Part shown: positions 27,660-36,798 of the stretch, in pieces | How the letters are laid out: the number at the start of each line of letters is the position of its first letter | Numbering within the stretch: position 1 is the first letter of the stretch | NCBI GenBank assembly: GCA_963831605.1 | Contig: CAWHQR010000001.1 | Coordinates: forward strand, 186,001-250,000 | DNA from: DASUPK01 sp963831605 | Lineage (GTDB): Bacteria > Actinomycetota > Thermoleophilia > Solirubrobacterales > 70-9 | DNA: 64,000 nt | Direction: 5' to 3' | Notes under the pieces: generated by a model | What the model saw: the letters and a program-made list of their open reading frames with translations, nothing else | What the model was told of the DNA's origin: nothing | The model's database searches: none | Program-made: the position numbers and the translations under genes

Positions 27660-28942
27660 GTCCTCACCTCCTCCGGGACCGGCAGGGGAATGCCGGAAAG
27701 CTCCGCCCTGGCCAACTCCTCGATCAGCTTCGAAGCGAGTTCGTCCTGTCCGATCAGGGGGTGGGCGAGCAGCGCCTTCCGGGCCGCGACCGGATCGCGG
27801 CTGACCGCCGCCTCGGCCGTCAGGCGCTCGTAGGCCGCCACGTGGCGGGTCAGACCGAGCAGCTCGGGAGCGAGCGCCGGCTGAGTCAGGGGTGCGGGCC
27901 CGGAGCCGCCGACCCGGGCGGGGAGCTCCACCACATCGTCTGGGGCGAGGCCCTCGATGGTGTCCCCGTTCCGGGTGTCGACGACCTGCGTGTCGCCGGT
28001 GTCGGCGAAGAGCGAGGCGACGAGCGCAGTAGCGGCCTCGCTGTAGTACGCCCCGCCGCGCCGCTCGAGCAGCTTCGGCTTCTCATTGACGGTCGGGTCG
28101 CGGTAGAGCTCGAGGAGCTCCCTCTCGATTTCGGCGACCGTCTCGGCTCGCGGAACGCCCTCGCGCTGCTCGGCCAGGACATGGTCGTGCTCGTAGAAGT
28201 AGCGAAGGTAATAGGACGGCACAGCGCCCAGCTCGATCAGCAGCTCCGGACGCAGCTCGATCCCCGTGGCGATCTCCTCGAGGTGGGAGTCGAGCAGGCC
28301 GGGCAGCGCGTTTTGACCCTCGAGCCAGGCGGCGCGCACCCAGGTCAGATGGTTGAGGCCGACCTGGTCGATGTCCACCCGCTCAACCGGGACCGCCAGC
28401 ATGCGAGCGAAGTCCCGCTGGAAGCCGACAGCCACGTTGCAGAGCCCGACTGCGCGGTGGCCCGCGTCGAGGAGCGCCCGCGTGACGATTCCGACCGGGT
28501 TCGTGAAGTCGACGATCCAGGCCCCCGGAGACGCCAGCCGTTCCGCCCGCTCGGCGATCTCGAGGACCACCGGGACGGTCCTCATCGCCTTGGCGAAGCC
28601 GCCGGCGCCGGTCGTCTCCTGGCCGATGCAGCCGCAGCGCAGCGGGACCGTCTCGTCGGAGAGGCGCGCAGCCTGGCCGCCGACCCGGATCTGGATCAGG
28701 ACGGCGTCGGCGTCGAGTAGGGCCCGGTCGAGGTCGTCGGTGACCTCCAGGCTGCCGTCGAACCCCTGTCGCGCCAGCATCCTCGCGGCGAGCCCGCCGA
28801 CCACCTCGCGGCGCTCGGGGTCGATGTCGTGGAGGACGAGCTCGCGCACCACCACTCGATCCCCCTCAGCAGAGAGCCCGGATACCAGCTCGGGCGTGTA
28901 GGTCGAGCCGCCGCCGATCACCGCGACCTTCAGCCCCCTCAT
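27656..28942 (-). CDS. Glycoside hydrolase family 4 (6-phospho-beta-glucosidase-like)
   Basis: A 428-residue NAD- and metal-dependent glycosidase. The Rossmann motif KVAVIGGGSTYTPELV begins at residue 5. GLCNVAVGFQ carries the metal-binding Cys-Asn and GLNHLTW the catalytic-site His. ATG 28942 overlaps the permease stop (ATGA at 28942-28939 on the minus strand). LicH/CelF relatives cleave 6-phospho-beta-glucosides. Which sugar is cut here is not visible, but the kinase and SIS gene point to an amino-sugar or beta-glycoside. GH4 enzymes also need Mn and a reductant. Confidence 0.9.
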   Translation of the reverse strand: MRGLKVAVIGGGSTYTPELVSGLSAEGDRVVVRELVLHDIDPERREVVGGLAARMLARQGFDGSLEVTDDLDRALLDADAVLIQIRVGGQAARLSDETVPLRCGCIGQETTGAGGFAKAMRTVPVVLEIAERAERLASPGAWIVDFTNPVGIVTRALLDAGHRAVGLCNVAVGFQRDFARMLAVPVERVDIDQVGLNHLTWVRAAWLEGQNALPGLLDSHLEEIATGIELRPELLIELGAVPSYYLRYFYEHDHVLAEQREGVPRAETVAEIERELLELYRDPTVNEKPKLLERRGGAYYSEAATALVASLFADTGDTQVVDTRNGDTIEGLAPDDVVELPARVGGSGPAPLTQPALAPELLGLTRHVAAYERLTAEAAVSRDPVAARKALLAHPLIGQDELASKLIEELARAELSGIPLPVPEEVRT

Positions 28943-29826
28943 CCCTTCACCCCCGTGAGTGTCACTCCCTCGATGAAGGCGCGCTGGGCGGCAAAGAAGA
29001 GAGCGATCACCGGCGCCATGAACAGGATGGTCGCCGCCATGGTCAGGTTCCACTGCACCTGGTGCAGGGTCCGGAACTGGGCAAGGCCGACCGAGAGCGT
29101 CCAGTGATCGGGGTTCTCACCTGTGTAGAGCAACGGGCCGAAGAAGTCGTTCCAGGCGAAGAGGAAGCTGAACAGGGCCACCGCCACCAGCGCGGGCTTT
29201 GCCAGGCGAACGATCACGTACAGCATCACCCGGAACTCGCCGCACCCGTCGACCCTGGCAGCGTCCGAGTACTCCTCCGGGATCGTCAGGAAGAACTGGC
29301 GCAACAGGAAGATCGAGAAGGCGTCGCCGAACCAGTTGGGGATGACCAGCGGCCAGATCGAGCCGACCAGCCCAAGCTTGCTGAACATCACATAGAGAGG
29401 CACGATGGTCACCTGGGGCGGCAGCATCATCGTCACCAGGACGAGGATGAAGGCGGCGTTTCGCCCCTTCCAGCGGAGCCTCGAGAGCGCGTAGGCGACG
29501 GGGACGCTGGAGATGAGCATGCCGAGCGTCGCCAGGCCGGCGTACGCGAATGAGTTGAAGGCGTAGCGGAGCAGTGGCGCCTTGTTGAAGACGTCGCTGA
29601 AGTTGCTGAGGCGGAACGGGCTCGGCCACAGGTTCGTGGAGAGGGCCTGGTCGTTCGTCATCAGTGCCGTCAGGACGATGAAGACGAACGGCGCGAGGAA
29701 GGCGATCGCAAGTCCGATCAGGATGGCGTGGTCGGCGACCGTGATCAGCAGTCGCTTGCGGCGGACTGTCCTGGGAGGGCGACGGCGCTCGAGCGGGACC
29801 TTTGCGGGATGAGTGGCGGCCTCCAC
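28939..29826 (-). CDS. Sugar ABC permease, MalG type
   Basis: A 295-residue inner-membrane permease with six spans. The EAA loop that docks the ATPase reads EEYSDAARVDGCGEFRVMLY (about residues 187-206). The N-terminal 25 residues are basic. It starts 6 bp after the first permease and overlaps the glycosidase gene by 4 bp. Confidence 0.93.
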   Translation of the reverse strand: MEAATHPAKVPLERRRPPRTVRRKRLLITVADHAILIGLAIAFLAPFVFIVLTALMTNDQALSTNLWPSPFRLSNFSDVFNKAPLLRYAFNSFAYAGLATLGMLISSVPVAYALSRLRWKGRNAAFILVLVTMMLPPQVTIVPLYVMFSKLGLVGSIWPLVIPNWFGDAFSIFLLRQFFLTIPEEYSDAARVDGCGEFRVMLYVIVRLAKPALVAVALFSFLFAWNDFFGPLLYTGENPDHWTLSVGLAQFRTLHQVQWNLTMAATILFMAPVIALFFAAQRAFIEGVTLTGVKG

Positions 29827-29831
29827 TCAGA

Positions 29832-30839
29832 TCACCTCGGAGCCCCGGCGTAGTGGACGAAGCGATCCGAGCGTCGGAGGATGACGACCGTCACCGCGAG
29901 CGAGACGACCAGCAGCATCACCGCCATCGCCGACGCGTAGCCCATGTTGAAGTACCGGAACCCCTGCTGGTAGAGCAGCAGCGGATAGAACAGGGTCGAG
30001 TCCTGGGGATAGCCGAGGTTGTTGATCGCGTCGCCCGCACCCCCGGCGGCTCCGCCGGCCGCGACCGTGCTGGCCACGTATCCCTCCGTGAAGTACTGGA
30101 GGCCCTCGATCACCCCGATCACGACGGCGAACAGGATCACCGGGCTGATCGTGGGGAGCGTCACCCAGCGGAGTTTCTGCAGAGCCCCGGCCCCGTCCAG
30201 CTCAGACGACTCGTAGAGGTGCTTCGGCACGTCGAGGAGCGCCGCCAGGAAGATGATCATCGTGTTGCCGATGCCCCAGATTCCGAGCAGCGTCAGCGAA
30301 GGCTTAGCCAGCGAGGGAGACTGGAACCAGAGGGGTCCGGTGATGCCGAGATGGCCGAGGATCGTGTTGACCGGCCCGGTCGCGGGATTGAAGAGGAAGA
30401 CGAAGCCCAGGGTGGCGGCCACGGCCGGGGCCATCGTCGGCAGATAGAAGACCGTCCGGAACAGGCCCACTCCCCTCCTCGCACGGGTGATCATCAGTGC
30501 GATCGAGAAGGCGAACAGGACCTCCGCCGGGACCGCGATGCAGATGATCCAGAGGGTGTTGTAGACCGCCGACCCGATCTGCTGGTCGGCTCCGAACAGG
30601 TAGTTGTAGTTCGCGAACCCGATCCAGCGGGGATTCGAGAGCAGGTCGTAGTGGGTGAACGACAACAGCACGGTCGTCACCAGCGGGTAGCCGAAGAAGA
30701 TCACGAACCCGACCAGCCACGGGCTCATCAACAGCAGTACGAACCGCCGCCGGCGCCAGGCCGCCTTCCTCCTCGCCCGCTGGCGCTCGGGCGTCGCCGC
30801 GGCCGGGGCCCGGAGGGTCCCGGCCGCAGCAGTGCTCAT
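29832..30839 (-). CDS. Sugar ABC permease, MalF type
   Basis: A 335-residue permease. ATG 30839 (STAAAGTLRAPAAAT) is chosen because the longer frame from 30917 would run into the 3' end of the binding-protein gene. A basic N terminus precedes six spans. The EAA-like loop reads HLYESSELDGAGALQKLRWV. An unusual Ala/Gly-rich insert (VAAGGAAGGAGDA) lies between the last spans. Together with the next gene it forms the channel of the importer. Confidence 0.92.
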   Translation of the reverse strand: MSTAAAGTLRAPAAATPERQRARRKAAWRRRRFVLLLMSPWLVGFVIFFGYPLVTTVLLSFTHYDLLSNPRWIGFANYNYLFGADQQIGSAVYNTLWIICIAVPAEVLFAFSIALMITRARRGVGLFRTVFYLPTMAPAVAATLGFVFLFNPATGPVNTILGHLGITGPLWFQSPSLAKPSLTLLGIWGIGNTMIIFLAALLDVPKHLYESSELDGAGALQKLRWVTLPTISPVILFAVVIGVIEGLQYFTEGYVASTVAAGGAAGGAGDAINNLGYPQDSTLFYPLLLYQQGFRYFNMGYASAMAVMLLVVSLAVTVVILRRSDRFVHYAGAPR

Positions 30840-30855
30840 CTTCGGCTGGGGGCGG

Positions 30856-32211
30856 TCACGGCGCCTGACCGCCCGACACGTTCTGCTCCTGGGCGTCGAT
30901 CTGCTGCGCGACGCCATCGAGCCCGGACTGGAGATCGCTCACGTCCCCAGCTTCCCACTTCGAGATGAAGGACTCGAACAGCTCCTGATAGGCCGCCCCC
31001 GACGCCTTCGGGGGATTGGTCTGGGTGTTCGCGTTCTTGAATATCGCCAGGAATGGCTGGAACTGGGGAACCAGATGCAGGTTCGGCGACGACGCCGCCG
31101 CCGCGGTGGTCGGCACATTGGCCAGGCCGTTCGCAAGCTTGACCAGCGCGTCCGTATTGGTCGTCATGTACTTGATCAGCTCCCACGCGGCCGCCTCGTT
31201 GGGGCTGCCCTTCGGGATCCCCATGATGCTGCCGGTGACGTAACCGCCTCCGTAGCGGCTGGCCTGGTCATCGGGGACGGGCATCGGAGCGGTTCCGTAG
31301 TTCAGCTCGGGGTGCTCGTCCTTGATGAAAGCGGTCCGGAACTCGCCGTCCATCACCATGGCCAGCTTCCCGGTCTCGAAGGCGTTGGAGGCCGAGAACT
31401 CATCGCCGGCTCCGGACTGGAACCGGGTCAGGTTGTCGTGCCCGTAGTAGTCGATCAGGCCCTTGTCCCAGTTGAGGAACGCCTTCCAGTTCGGGTCCGA
31501 TGCGACCGCCGACTTGTTGCCGTCGAACCACTGGGCGTTCCAGGGGGGCGCATAGTGGGCCGCCGCATTCTCGTAGAAGCCGACCGACGGATCGAAGCCG
31601 GCCACGTTGATGGTCGACCCGGAGCGCTGCGTCAGCTTCATCGCATCAGCGGTGAGCTCCGAGCTCGTCTTCGGCGGCCCGGTGATCCCCGCCTGCGCGA
31701 GCATGTCCTTGTTGTAGTAGAGGCCATAGACGTCGGCGAGCAGCGGCATCGAGCACCGCGTCCCGTTGTACTCCGTGTACTCCTGGACGGCCTTGGGGAA
31801 CTGGCTGATATCGACGTTGTCGCGATCGATGTAAGGCTGCAGATCGATCCAGGCTCCCGAGCTGCAGAAGGCGCCCGTGTTGTCCGACGAGAAGGAGAGC
31901 GCCACGTCGGGAGCGTTTCCCCCGCGGATGGCGGCGACGATCTTGTCGTCGTTGACGCCGGCGACGCTGTCCACATGGACATTGGGATGGAGCTTCTCGA
32001 AGTCGGCGATCACGCTGTCGAAGACACCGATCTCGCGCTCGCCGGGAGTGAAGCCGCTCCAGACGGTGATCGTGACCTTCTTGTTCGGGTCGAAGGTCTG
32101 GGCCGTGCCGGAACTGCCGCCGCCGCTCCCTCCGCACGCTCCAAGCGCCAGAGCGCAGAAACCCGACGCCGCCAGAGCGGCGACCGTTGAATTCCTTACC
32201 GGAAACCTCAC
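30856..32211 (-). CDS. Sugar ABC transporter substrate-binding lipoprotein
   Basis: A 451-residue extracellular binding protein, first gene of the minus-strand operon. Signal peptide with lipobox ALGAC (Cys26) and a Gly/Ser linker, then a cluster-1 type fold (VTITVWSGFTPGEREI, PDVALSFSSDNTG, MPLLADVYGLYYNKDML, GGYVTGSIMGIPKGSPNEAA). Tyr/Trp residues in the middle region (YAPPWNAQWFDG) could stack on sugars. It is exported and anchored in the membrane. Confidence 0.94.
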   Translation of the reverse strand: MRFPVRNSTVAALAASGFCALALGACGGSGGGSSGTAQTFDPNKKVTITVWSGFTPGEREIGVFDSVIADFEKLHPNVHVDSVAGVNDDKIVAAIRGGNAPDVALSFSSDNTGAFCSSGAWIDLQPYIDRDNVDISQFPKAVQEYTEYNGTRCSMPLLADVYGLYYNKDMLAQAGITGPPKTSSELTADAMKLTQRSGSTINVAGFDPSVGFYENAAAHYAPPWNAQWFDGNKSAVASDPNWKAFLNWDKGLIDYYGHDNLTRFQSGAGDEFSASNAFETGKLAMVMDGEFRTAFIKDEHPELNYGTAPMPVPDDQASRYGGGYVTGSIMGIPKGSPNEAAAWELIKYMTTNTDALVKLANGLANVPTTAAAASSPNLHLVPQFQPFLAIFKNANTQTNPPKASGAAYQELFESFISKWEAGDVSDLQSGLDGVAQQIDAQEQNVSGGQAP

Positions 32212-32311
32212 CTTGCTCTCCTCTCCCGGCGTTCCACGGTGCTCGCGGCACCCTACAGAATCACCAAGTCTCGTTAAAGACCTTTCCTGAGCGCGACACT
32301 ATCACGACTGG

Positions 32312-32346
32312 TTGACAATTTGGCCACGGCTGAACTAGTAAAGTTC
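32312..32346 (+). promoter_or_regulatory. Promoter and palindrome upstream of SIS gene
   Basis: TTGACA at 32312-32317 and TAGTAA at 32336-32341 (spacing 18) form a plausible -35/-10 pair. GAACT-AGTAA-AGTTC (32332-32346) is a perfect inverted repeat over the -10 box. It is a candidate operator for the ROK regulator, serving both directions of the locus. Confidence 0.6.
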
Positions 32347-32362
32347 TCGAACGATCATTACA

Positions 32363-33400
32363 TTGTCGACCCATTTGGAAAGTGAGCTTCGCGAGCAGGG
32401 GTCAGCTCTCGCCGAGCGTGCGAGGGAGGGAGGAATCGCGGCGGCGGCTGCCGCCGAACTCCTCATCGGGTCCGACTCCGACTACCTGCTGATCGCCGCG
32501 CGCGGGACCTCGGACAATGCTGCGCGGTACGGCCAGTACCTACTGGGGCTCGATGGCGGACTGGCGGTTGGGCTTGCGGCTCCCTGGCTCTATGGGCACG
32601 GGCACCGGCCGCCGCAGCTGCTGGGCGCCGCCGTGCTCGGCATCTCGCAGTCCGGCCGCTCGCGGGACGTCGTCCAGGTGCTGGAGGCGGCAGGTCGTCA
32701 GGGCCGCCCGACGATCGCGATCACCAACGCTCCCACCTCCCCGCTGGCGGGCGCTGCCGATGTGGTGATTCCTCTGGGAGTCGGCGAGGAGCGCTCGGTC
32801 GCCGCGACCAAGACGTATCTCGCTTCCCTGCACGCGCTGGCGCAGCTGGCGGCCGCCCTGCGCCCTGCCAGGTTCTCGCCCGAGTTCCTGGAGATCGTGC
32901 CCGAGCTGGTCTCCGAGCTGACTGAGTCCCAGCTCGAACACCGTGACCGCTTCGATCCCCTCCAGGAAGCCTCCCTACTGACGGCGGTCGGACGAGGACT
33001 CGACTACGCGACCGCCTGCGAGGCCGGCCTGAAGCTGCGGGAGCTCGGTGGTACGCCCTCGGAGGCCTTCTCCACCCCGGACCTGCTCCACGGCCCGATC
33101 GCCGCTCTCGGCGCGCGATCGGGGCTCTGGATCGCCAGCGGGGTCGCCCACGCCGAAAAGGCCGAGCTCGAGGCGTACGCGGCACTTGCAACCCGCACGG
33201 GACTGTGCATCGCCGCCTCGCCCGATCCGGGTGTCCTGGGGCTCGCCGATGTTCCCGTACGGCTTCCCGTTCTGCCCGACTGGGCGGCGCCGTTCCTCGG
33301 GGTGATACCCGCGCAGGTCGCGGCCCTGCGGCTCGCCGAGATCCGTCGGGTGAACGTCGACCGGCCGCACGGGCTCACCAAGGTCACGATGACGAGCTAG
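32363..33400 (+). CDS. SIS-domain sugar isomerase/deaminase (GlmS C-terminal/AgaS-like)
   Basis: A 345-residue protein with two SIS domains. RGTSDNAARYGQYLL, LGISQSGRSRDVVQVL and VAATKTYLASLHAL match the phosphosugar-binding loops of the GlmS isomerase half, and the second half contains GGTPSEAFSTPDLLHGP. No glutaminase domain is present, so it is likely a glucosamine-6-phosphate deaminase or isomerase. TTG 32363 is the start near the promoter. Its divergent position opposite the ABC operon suggests it finishes catabolism of the imported amino sugar. Confidence 0.88.
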   Translation: MSTHLESELREQGSALAERAREGGIAAAAAAELLIGSDSDYLLIAARGTSDNAARYGQYLLGLDGGLAVGLAAPWLYGHGHRPPQLLGAAVLGISQSGRSRDVVQVLEAAGRQGRPTIAITNAPTSPLAGAADVVIPLGVGEERSVAATKTYLASLHALAQLAAALRPARFSPEFLEIVPELVSELTESQLEHRDRFDPLQEASLLTAVGRGLDYATACEAGLKLRELGGTPSEAFSTPDLLHGPIAALGARSGLWIASGVAHAEKAELEAYAALATRTGLCIAASPDPGVLGLADVPVRLPVLPDWAAPFLGVIPAQVAALRLAEIRRVNVDRPHGLTKVTMTS

Positions 33401-33450
33401 CGGTCGTCTCCCGCCAGTGCGATGGAGCGTCGCCGGGTATGGTCGTGCCC

Positions 33451-34089
33451 ATGAACGTCGTCATCGTCGGAGGTCACGGGAAGATCGCCATGCGGCTGGA
33501 GAAGATCCTGGCCGAGCGCGGCGACAGCCCACGAGGGATCATCCGCAAGACCGAGCAGGCGGGCGAACTCGAGAAGATCGGAGCCGAGCCGATCGTGCTC
33601 GACATCGAGAACGTCGAGATCGACGACGCGGTGGCGGGTTCCGACGCGGTCGTCTTTGCGGCGGGCGCCGGCCCGGGCAGCGGTCCGGCGCGCAAGCTCA
33701 CCGTGGACTACGGCGGCGCGGTGGCGCTCGTCGAGGCCGCGATGACCCACGGCATCAAGCGCTATCTGATGGTCAGCTCGATCGGTTCCAACCATCCCGA
33801 GCGCTGGACGGAGGAGATGAAGCCGTACCAAAGGGCCAAGGCGGACGCCGACAAGTTCCTGATGGAGAGCGGCCTCGACTACACGATCGTCCGCCCGGGC
33901 GGCCTGAGCGATGACCCCGGTACGGGGAGGGTGAAGGTTTCCGAGGACATCCAGGAGTCAGGCACAGTGACGCGTGACGACGTCGCCCTCGTGCTCGCCG
34001 AGCTGCTCACGGCCGACAATACGATCGGCAAGGCGTTCGACCTGGTCGGGGGCGAGACACCCGTCGCGGAGGCCATCGCCGCGCTGTAG
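33451..34089 (+). CDS. NAD(P)-binding SDR-like protein (YwnB/YhfK type)
   Basis: A 212-residue atypical short-chain dehydrogenase. The nucleotide motif NVVIVGGHGKIAMRL starts at residue 2, with VVFAAGAGPGSG and LMVSSIGSNHPERW further on and YQRAKADADKFLMESGLDYT near the usual catalytic area. The typical YxxxK is replaced by YQRAK, keeping Tyr and Lys spaced by three. ATG 33439 could also start it. Function unknown. Confidence 0.87.
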   Translation: MNVVIVGGHGKIAMRLEKILAERGDSPRGIIRKTEQAGELEKIGAEPIVLDIENVEIDDAVAGSDAVVFAAGAGPGSGPARKLTVDYGGAVALVEAAMTHGIKRYLMVSSIGSNHPERWTEEMKPYQRAKADADKFLMESGLDYTIVRPGGLSDDPGTGRVKVSEDIQESGTVTRDDVALVLAELLTADNTIGKAFDLVGGETPVAEAIAAL

Positions 34090-34109
34090 GGGACAATCTG
34101 GGGCCGCCA

Positions 34110-35807
34110 ATGTCCCATCCCCACCCGCTCACCTGGCTGTACCGCAAGCTCGGACGCCGCTACCCGGCCTTTTTCATCACGGTCGAGCTCCTGTCGGCGT
34201 TCCTGATCGCCACTGGTGCGGTCGCTCTGTTCAGCTTCTACTACAACGTCTCCAGCGGGGATTTCCTCAAGGTCCTCGCGGTCACGCTCGGACTCACCGC
34301 CATTGGGATCTCGTTCGTCATCTTCCGCGTGCTCAGGCGGCTGCAGCCGCTGACGGCGTGGATCGGAGGGGCGAGGTCCTCAGAGGAGACGGCGGAGGCC
34401 TGGCACGCAGCAGTGAACCTGCCGGTGGAGCTGATCCGGCGCGACTTCCTCGTGCCGGTTCTGGTCACGGTGCTCACCGTCGTCGTCTCGATGGCGATTC
34501 TCGACCTGAGCTGGCCGGCCTTCTTCCCGATCACGATCGCGGCGCTGCTCACGGTCGGCTATGCCGCGACTCTGCATTACCTGGCCCTCGAGCTCGGGCT
34601 GCGGCCGATCCTCTTCGACATCAATGCCTCCCTCGACATGCCGGTTCGGATCGACCGGCCGGTCGTGCCGCTGCGGGTCAAGCTGCTCGGCTCCCTGCCG
34701 CTGATCAACGTGATCACCGGCCTGGTGGTGGCGGCGCTCACCTCGAACGGGGGGGGCACGGACGCGCTGGGGATCAACGTGCTGATCGCCCTGTTCGTCT
34801 CCTTCACGATCAGCTTCGAGCTGACCGTGCTGCTGACGCGCTCGATCCTGCGGCCGGTAGAGGACCTCGAAGCCGCCACCGAGCGGATCCGCCAGGGCCG
34901 CTTCGACGAGCACGTCCCAGTGACCACCTCGGACGAGTTCGGAGAGCTCTCCTCGGCGTTCAACCAGATGGTCGATGGGCTGGCCGAGCGCGAGCGGCTG
35001 CGCGAAGCCTTCGGGACCTATCTGGACGAGGAGGTCGCCGCCCACCTGATCAACGAGGACTTCGAGCCTCACGGCCAGGAGGTGGAGGTCTCGCTCGTCT
35101 TCTGCGACGTCAGGGACTTCACCACGGCCGCCGCCGAATCCTCGGCCTCCGAGGTTGTGGCGCGGCTCAACGAGCTGTTCGAGTGCATCGTTCCGATCGT
35201 CGCCCAGCACCGTGGGCACATCGATCAGTTCATCGGCGATGCGGTGCTGGCCGTCTTCGGCGCGCCCGAGCAGGTCCCGCAGCACGCCGACCGCGCCGTG
35301 CAGTGCGCGATCGAGCTGGCGCGGACGATCAACAGCCGCAGGCCCGGCGGCTTCGAGGTGGGAATCGGCGTCAACTCCGGCAAGGTCGTCGCCGGCGCGA
35401 TTGGTGGTGCCGGCCGCCTCTCCTTCAGTGTGATCGGCGACGCCGTCAACCTCTGCTCACGGGTCGAGGCCGCGACCCGGGAAACCGGTGATCCGGTCCT
35501 GATCACGGCAGACACCCGCGCCCTGCTCTCCGAGACGATCGAGATTGAGCCACGCGGCGAGCGGGAGATCCGCGGCTACGAGCGGAGGGTTGACCTGTAC
35601 GCGCCCGTGGTCCCGACGGCGCTCAATACCGGCCCGGGAGCCGACGTGAGCGACCCGCTCGGTGAGCCGGTCGTGGGCGGACTCGGGCGGGCGCCCGTCC
35701 CAGGGGATGGCCTCGGCCGCCGCTCTCGCCCGGGCCCCGGTGTCGGGCGCGCGGGGACGAGCCAGGACCGCGGCCTCGGACGGACGCACACGCTGCCCGG
35801 TTCTTAA
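34110..35807 (+). CDS. Membrane adenylate/guanylate cyclase, class III, with HAMP
   Basis: A 565-residue signalling protein. Six membrane helices form the N terminus (about 20-240), then a HAMP linker (about 240-297, EDLEAATERIRQGRFDEHVP) and a class III cyclase domain (about 325-490). Metal-binding Asp residues lie in FCDVRDF (333) and FIGDAVLAVFG (377), and the transition-state Asn/Arg in GDAVNLCSRVE (447, 451). An Arg/Gly/Pro-rich tail of about 65 residues follows. The sensing signal is unknown. It starts 20 bp after the SDR gene. Confidence 0.93.
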   Translation: MSHPHPLTWLYRKLGRRYPAFFITVELLSAFLIATGAVALFSFYYNVSSGDFLKVLAVTLGLTAIGISFVIFRVLRRLQPLTAWIGGARSSEETAEAWHAAVNLPVELIRRDFLVPVLVTVLTVVVSMAILDLSWPAFFPITIAALLTVGYAATLHYLALELGLRPILFDINASLDMPVRIDRPVVPLRVKLLGSLPLINVITGLVVAALTSNGGGTDALGINVLIALFVSFTISFELTVLLTRSILRPVEDLEAATERIRQGRFDEHVPVTTSDEFGELSSAFNQMVDGLAERERLREAFGTYLDEEVAAHLINEDFEPHGQEVEVSLVFCDVRDFTTAAAESSASEVVARLNELFECIVPIVAQHRGHIDQFIGDAVLAVFGAPEQVPQHADRAVQCAIELARTINSRRPGGFEVGIGVNSGKVVAGAIGGAGRLSFSVIGDAVNLCSRVEAATRETGDPVLITADTRALLSETIEIEPRGEREIRGYERRVDLYAPVVPTALNTGPGADVSDPLGEPVVGGLGRAPVPGDGLGRRSRPGPGVGRAGTSQDRGLGRTHTLPGS

Positions 35808-35857
35808 CGGACGATCACTCTCTGAGTAGGTAGAGCGCGGGCCCGGACGGGAAGTCA

Positions 35858-35892
35858 GTGGGCCGCCGCCCATCCGGGAGGCGGCGGCCCAC
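35858..35892 (+). terminator. GC-rich hairpin after cyclase gene
   Basis: GTGGGCCGCCGCC (35858-35870) pairs perfectly with GGCGGCGGCCCAC (35880-35892) around a 9-base loop. There is no T-run, so termination would be Rho-dependent or the hairpin may only stabilise the 3' end. Confidence 0.55.
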
Positions 35893-36034
35893 GAACCTCT
35901 ACGCCCCAAGTGACCCCCGGCGTGTGGTGACTATCGGACAACGACCCGGCTGCCTGCAACCTCGCAATTCGGTAAATCACCCACGCGGAGTACGGGAAGT
36001 CAGATGCCCTGCGGCTGGTCCTCATACTGCGGGC

Positions 36035-36787
36035 ATGGCGGATCCGTCGAATCCACTCGAACCACCGAAGGGCGTGCCGGAGAAGGCACTCGACGCTCTC
36101 TACACGGGGCCGCTGGAGGAGTTCACATCCGCCCGGAACGCGCTGGCGAAGGAGCTCGGCTCGGACTGGGTCAAGGCGCTGCCGAAGCCGAGCAGCGCGG
36201 CCTGGCTCGTCAACCAGCTATCGGCACGGATGGCCGGCGAGGTCGCCGAACTGCTCGAGCTGGGGCGGGAGCTGCGCGCGGCGCAGGAGGAGATGCTGGC
36301 CGGCTCGCCCGACGCGGACAAGCTGCGCGAAAGCGCGCAGCGGGAGCAGAGAGCCGTCGACTCGCTGACCCGGGCCGCCGAGGCGATCGGCCGTGAGCAC
36401 GGGGTGGGGGCGCAGATCCTGACCCGTGTCGGCGAGACGTTGCAGGCCGCCGCCGGCGATCCCGAGCTCGCCGAGGCGATCGAGCGGGGTCGCGTGGTCC
36501 GCGAGCAGCGGGCGGCATCCGTCGGTCTGCTCGGCACCGCGGCGCCGGCTCAGCGCCCCCGCCGAAAGGGCGGCAAGGATCGCGAGGCGGCTGACCGGCG
36601 CGCGCGTCAGCAACAGGCGAAGCGGCGTAAGGCGGCCGAGCGCAAGCTCGCCGCGACGGAGAGGGCTCTCGAGCGAGAGCGCGCCAAGCTCGACCGTGCG
36701 CGGGAGACCATGGAGGGCGCGGAACGCCGCGTGCACGAAGCCGAGCTCGACGCGCACGCCGCGCGGCGGGAGCTGGACGAGCTGTAG
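36035..36787 (+). CDS. Coiled-coil hypothetical protein
   Basis: A 250-residue soluble protein. Residues 1-40 resemble a small folded start (EKALDALYTGPLEEF and RNALAKELGS). The rest is helical, and the C-terminal third (about 165-250) is a highly charged Lys/Arg/Glu/Ala coiled coil (RRKAAERKLAATERALERER). It has no membrane segment. The TPP enzyme gene starts 11 bp later. I do not recognise the family. Confidence 0.75.
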   Translation: MADPSNPLEPPKGVPEKALDALYTGPLEEFTSARNALAKELGSDWVKALPKPSSAAWLVNQLSARMAGEVAELLELGRELRAAQEEMLAGSPDADKLRESAQREQRAVDSLTRAAEAIGREHGVGAQILTRVGETLQAAAGDPELAEAIERGRVVREQRAASVGLLGTAAPAQRPRRKGGKDREAADRRARQQQAKRRKAAERKLAATERALERERAKLDRARETMEGAERRVHEAELDAHAARRELDEL

Positions 36788-36798
36788 TCTCGGCCGAG

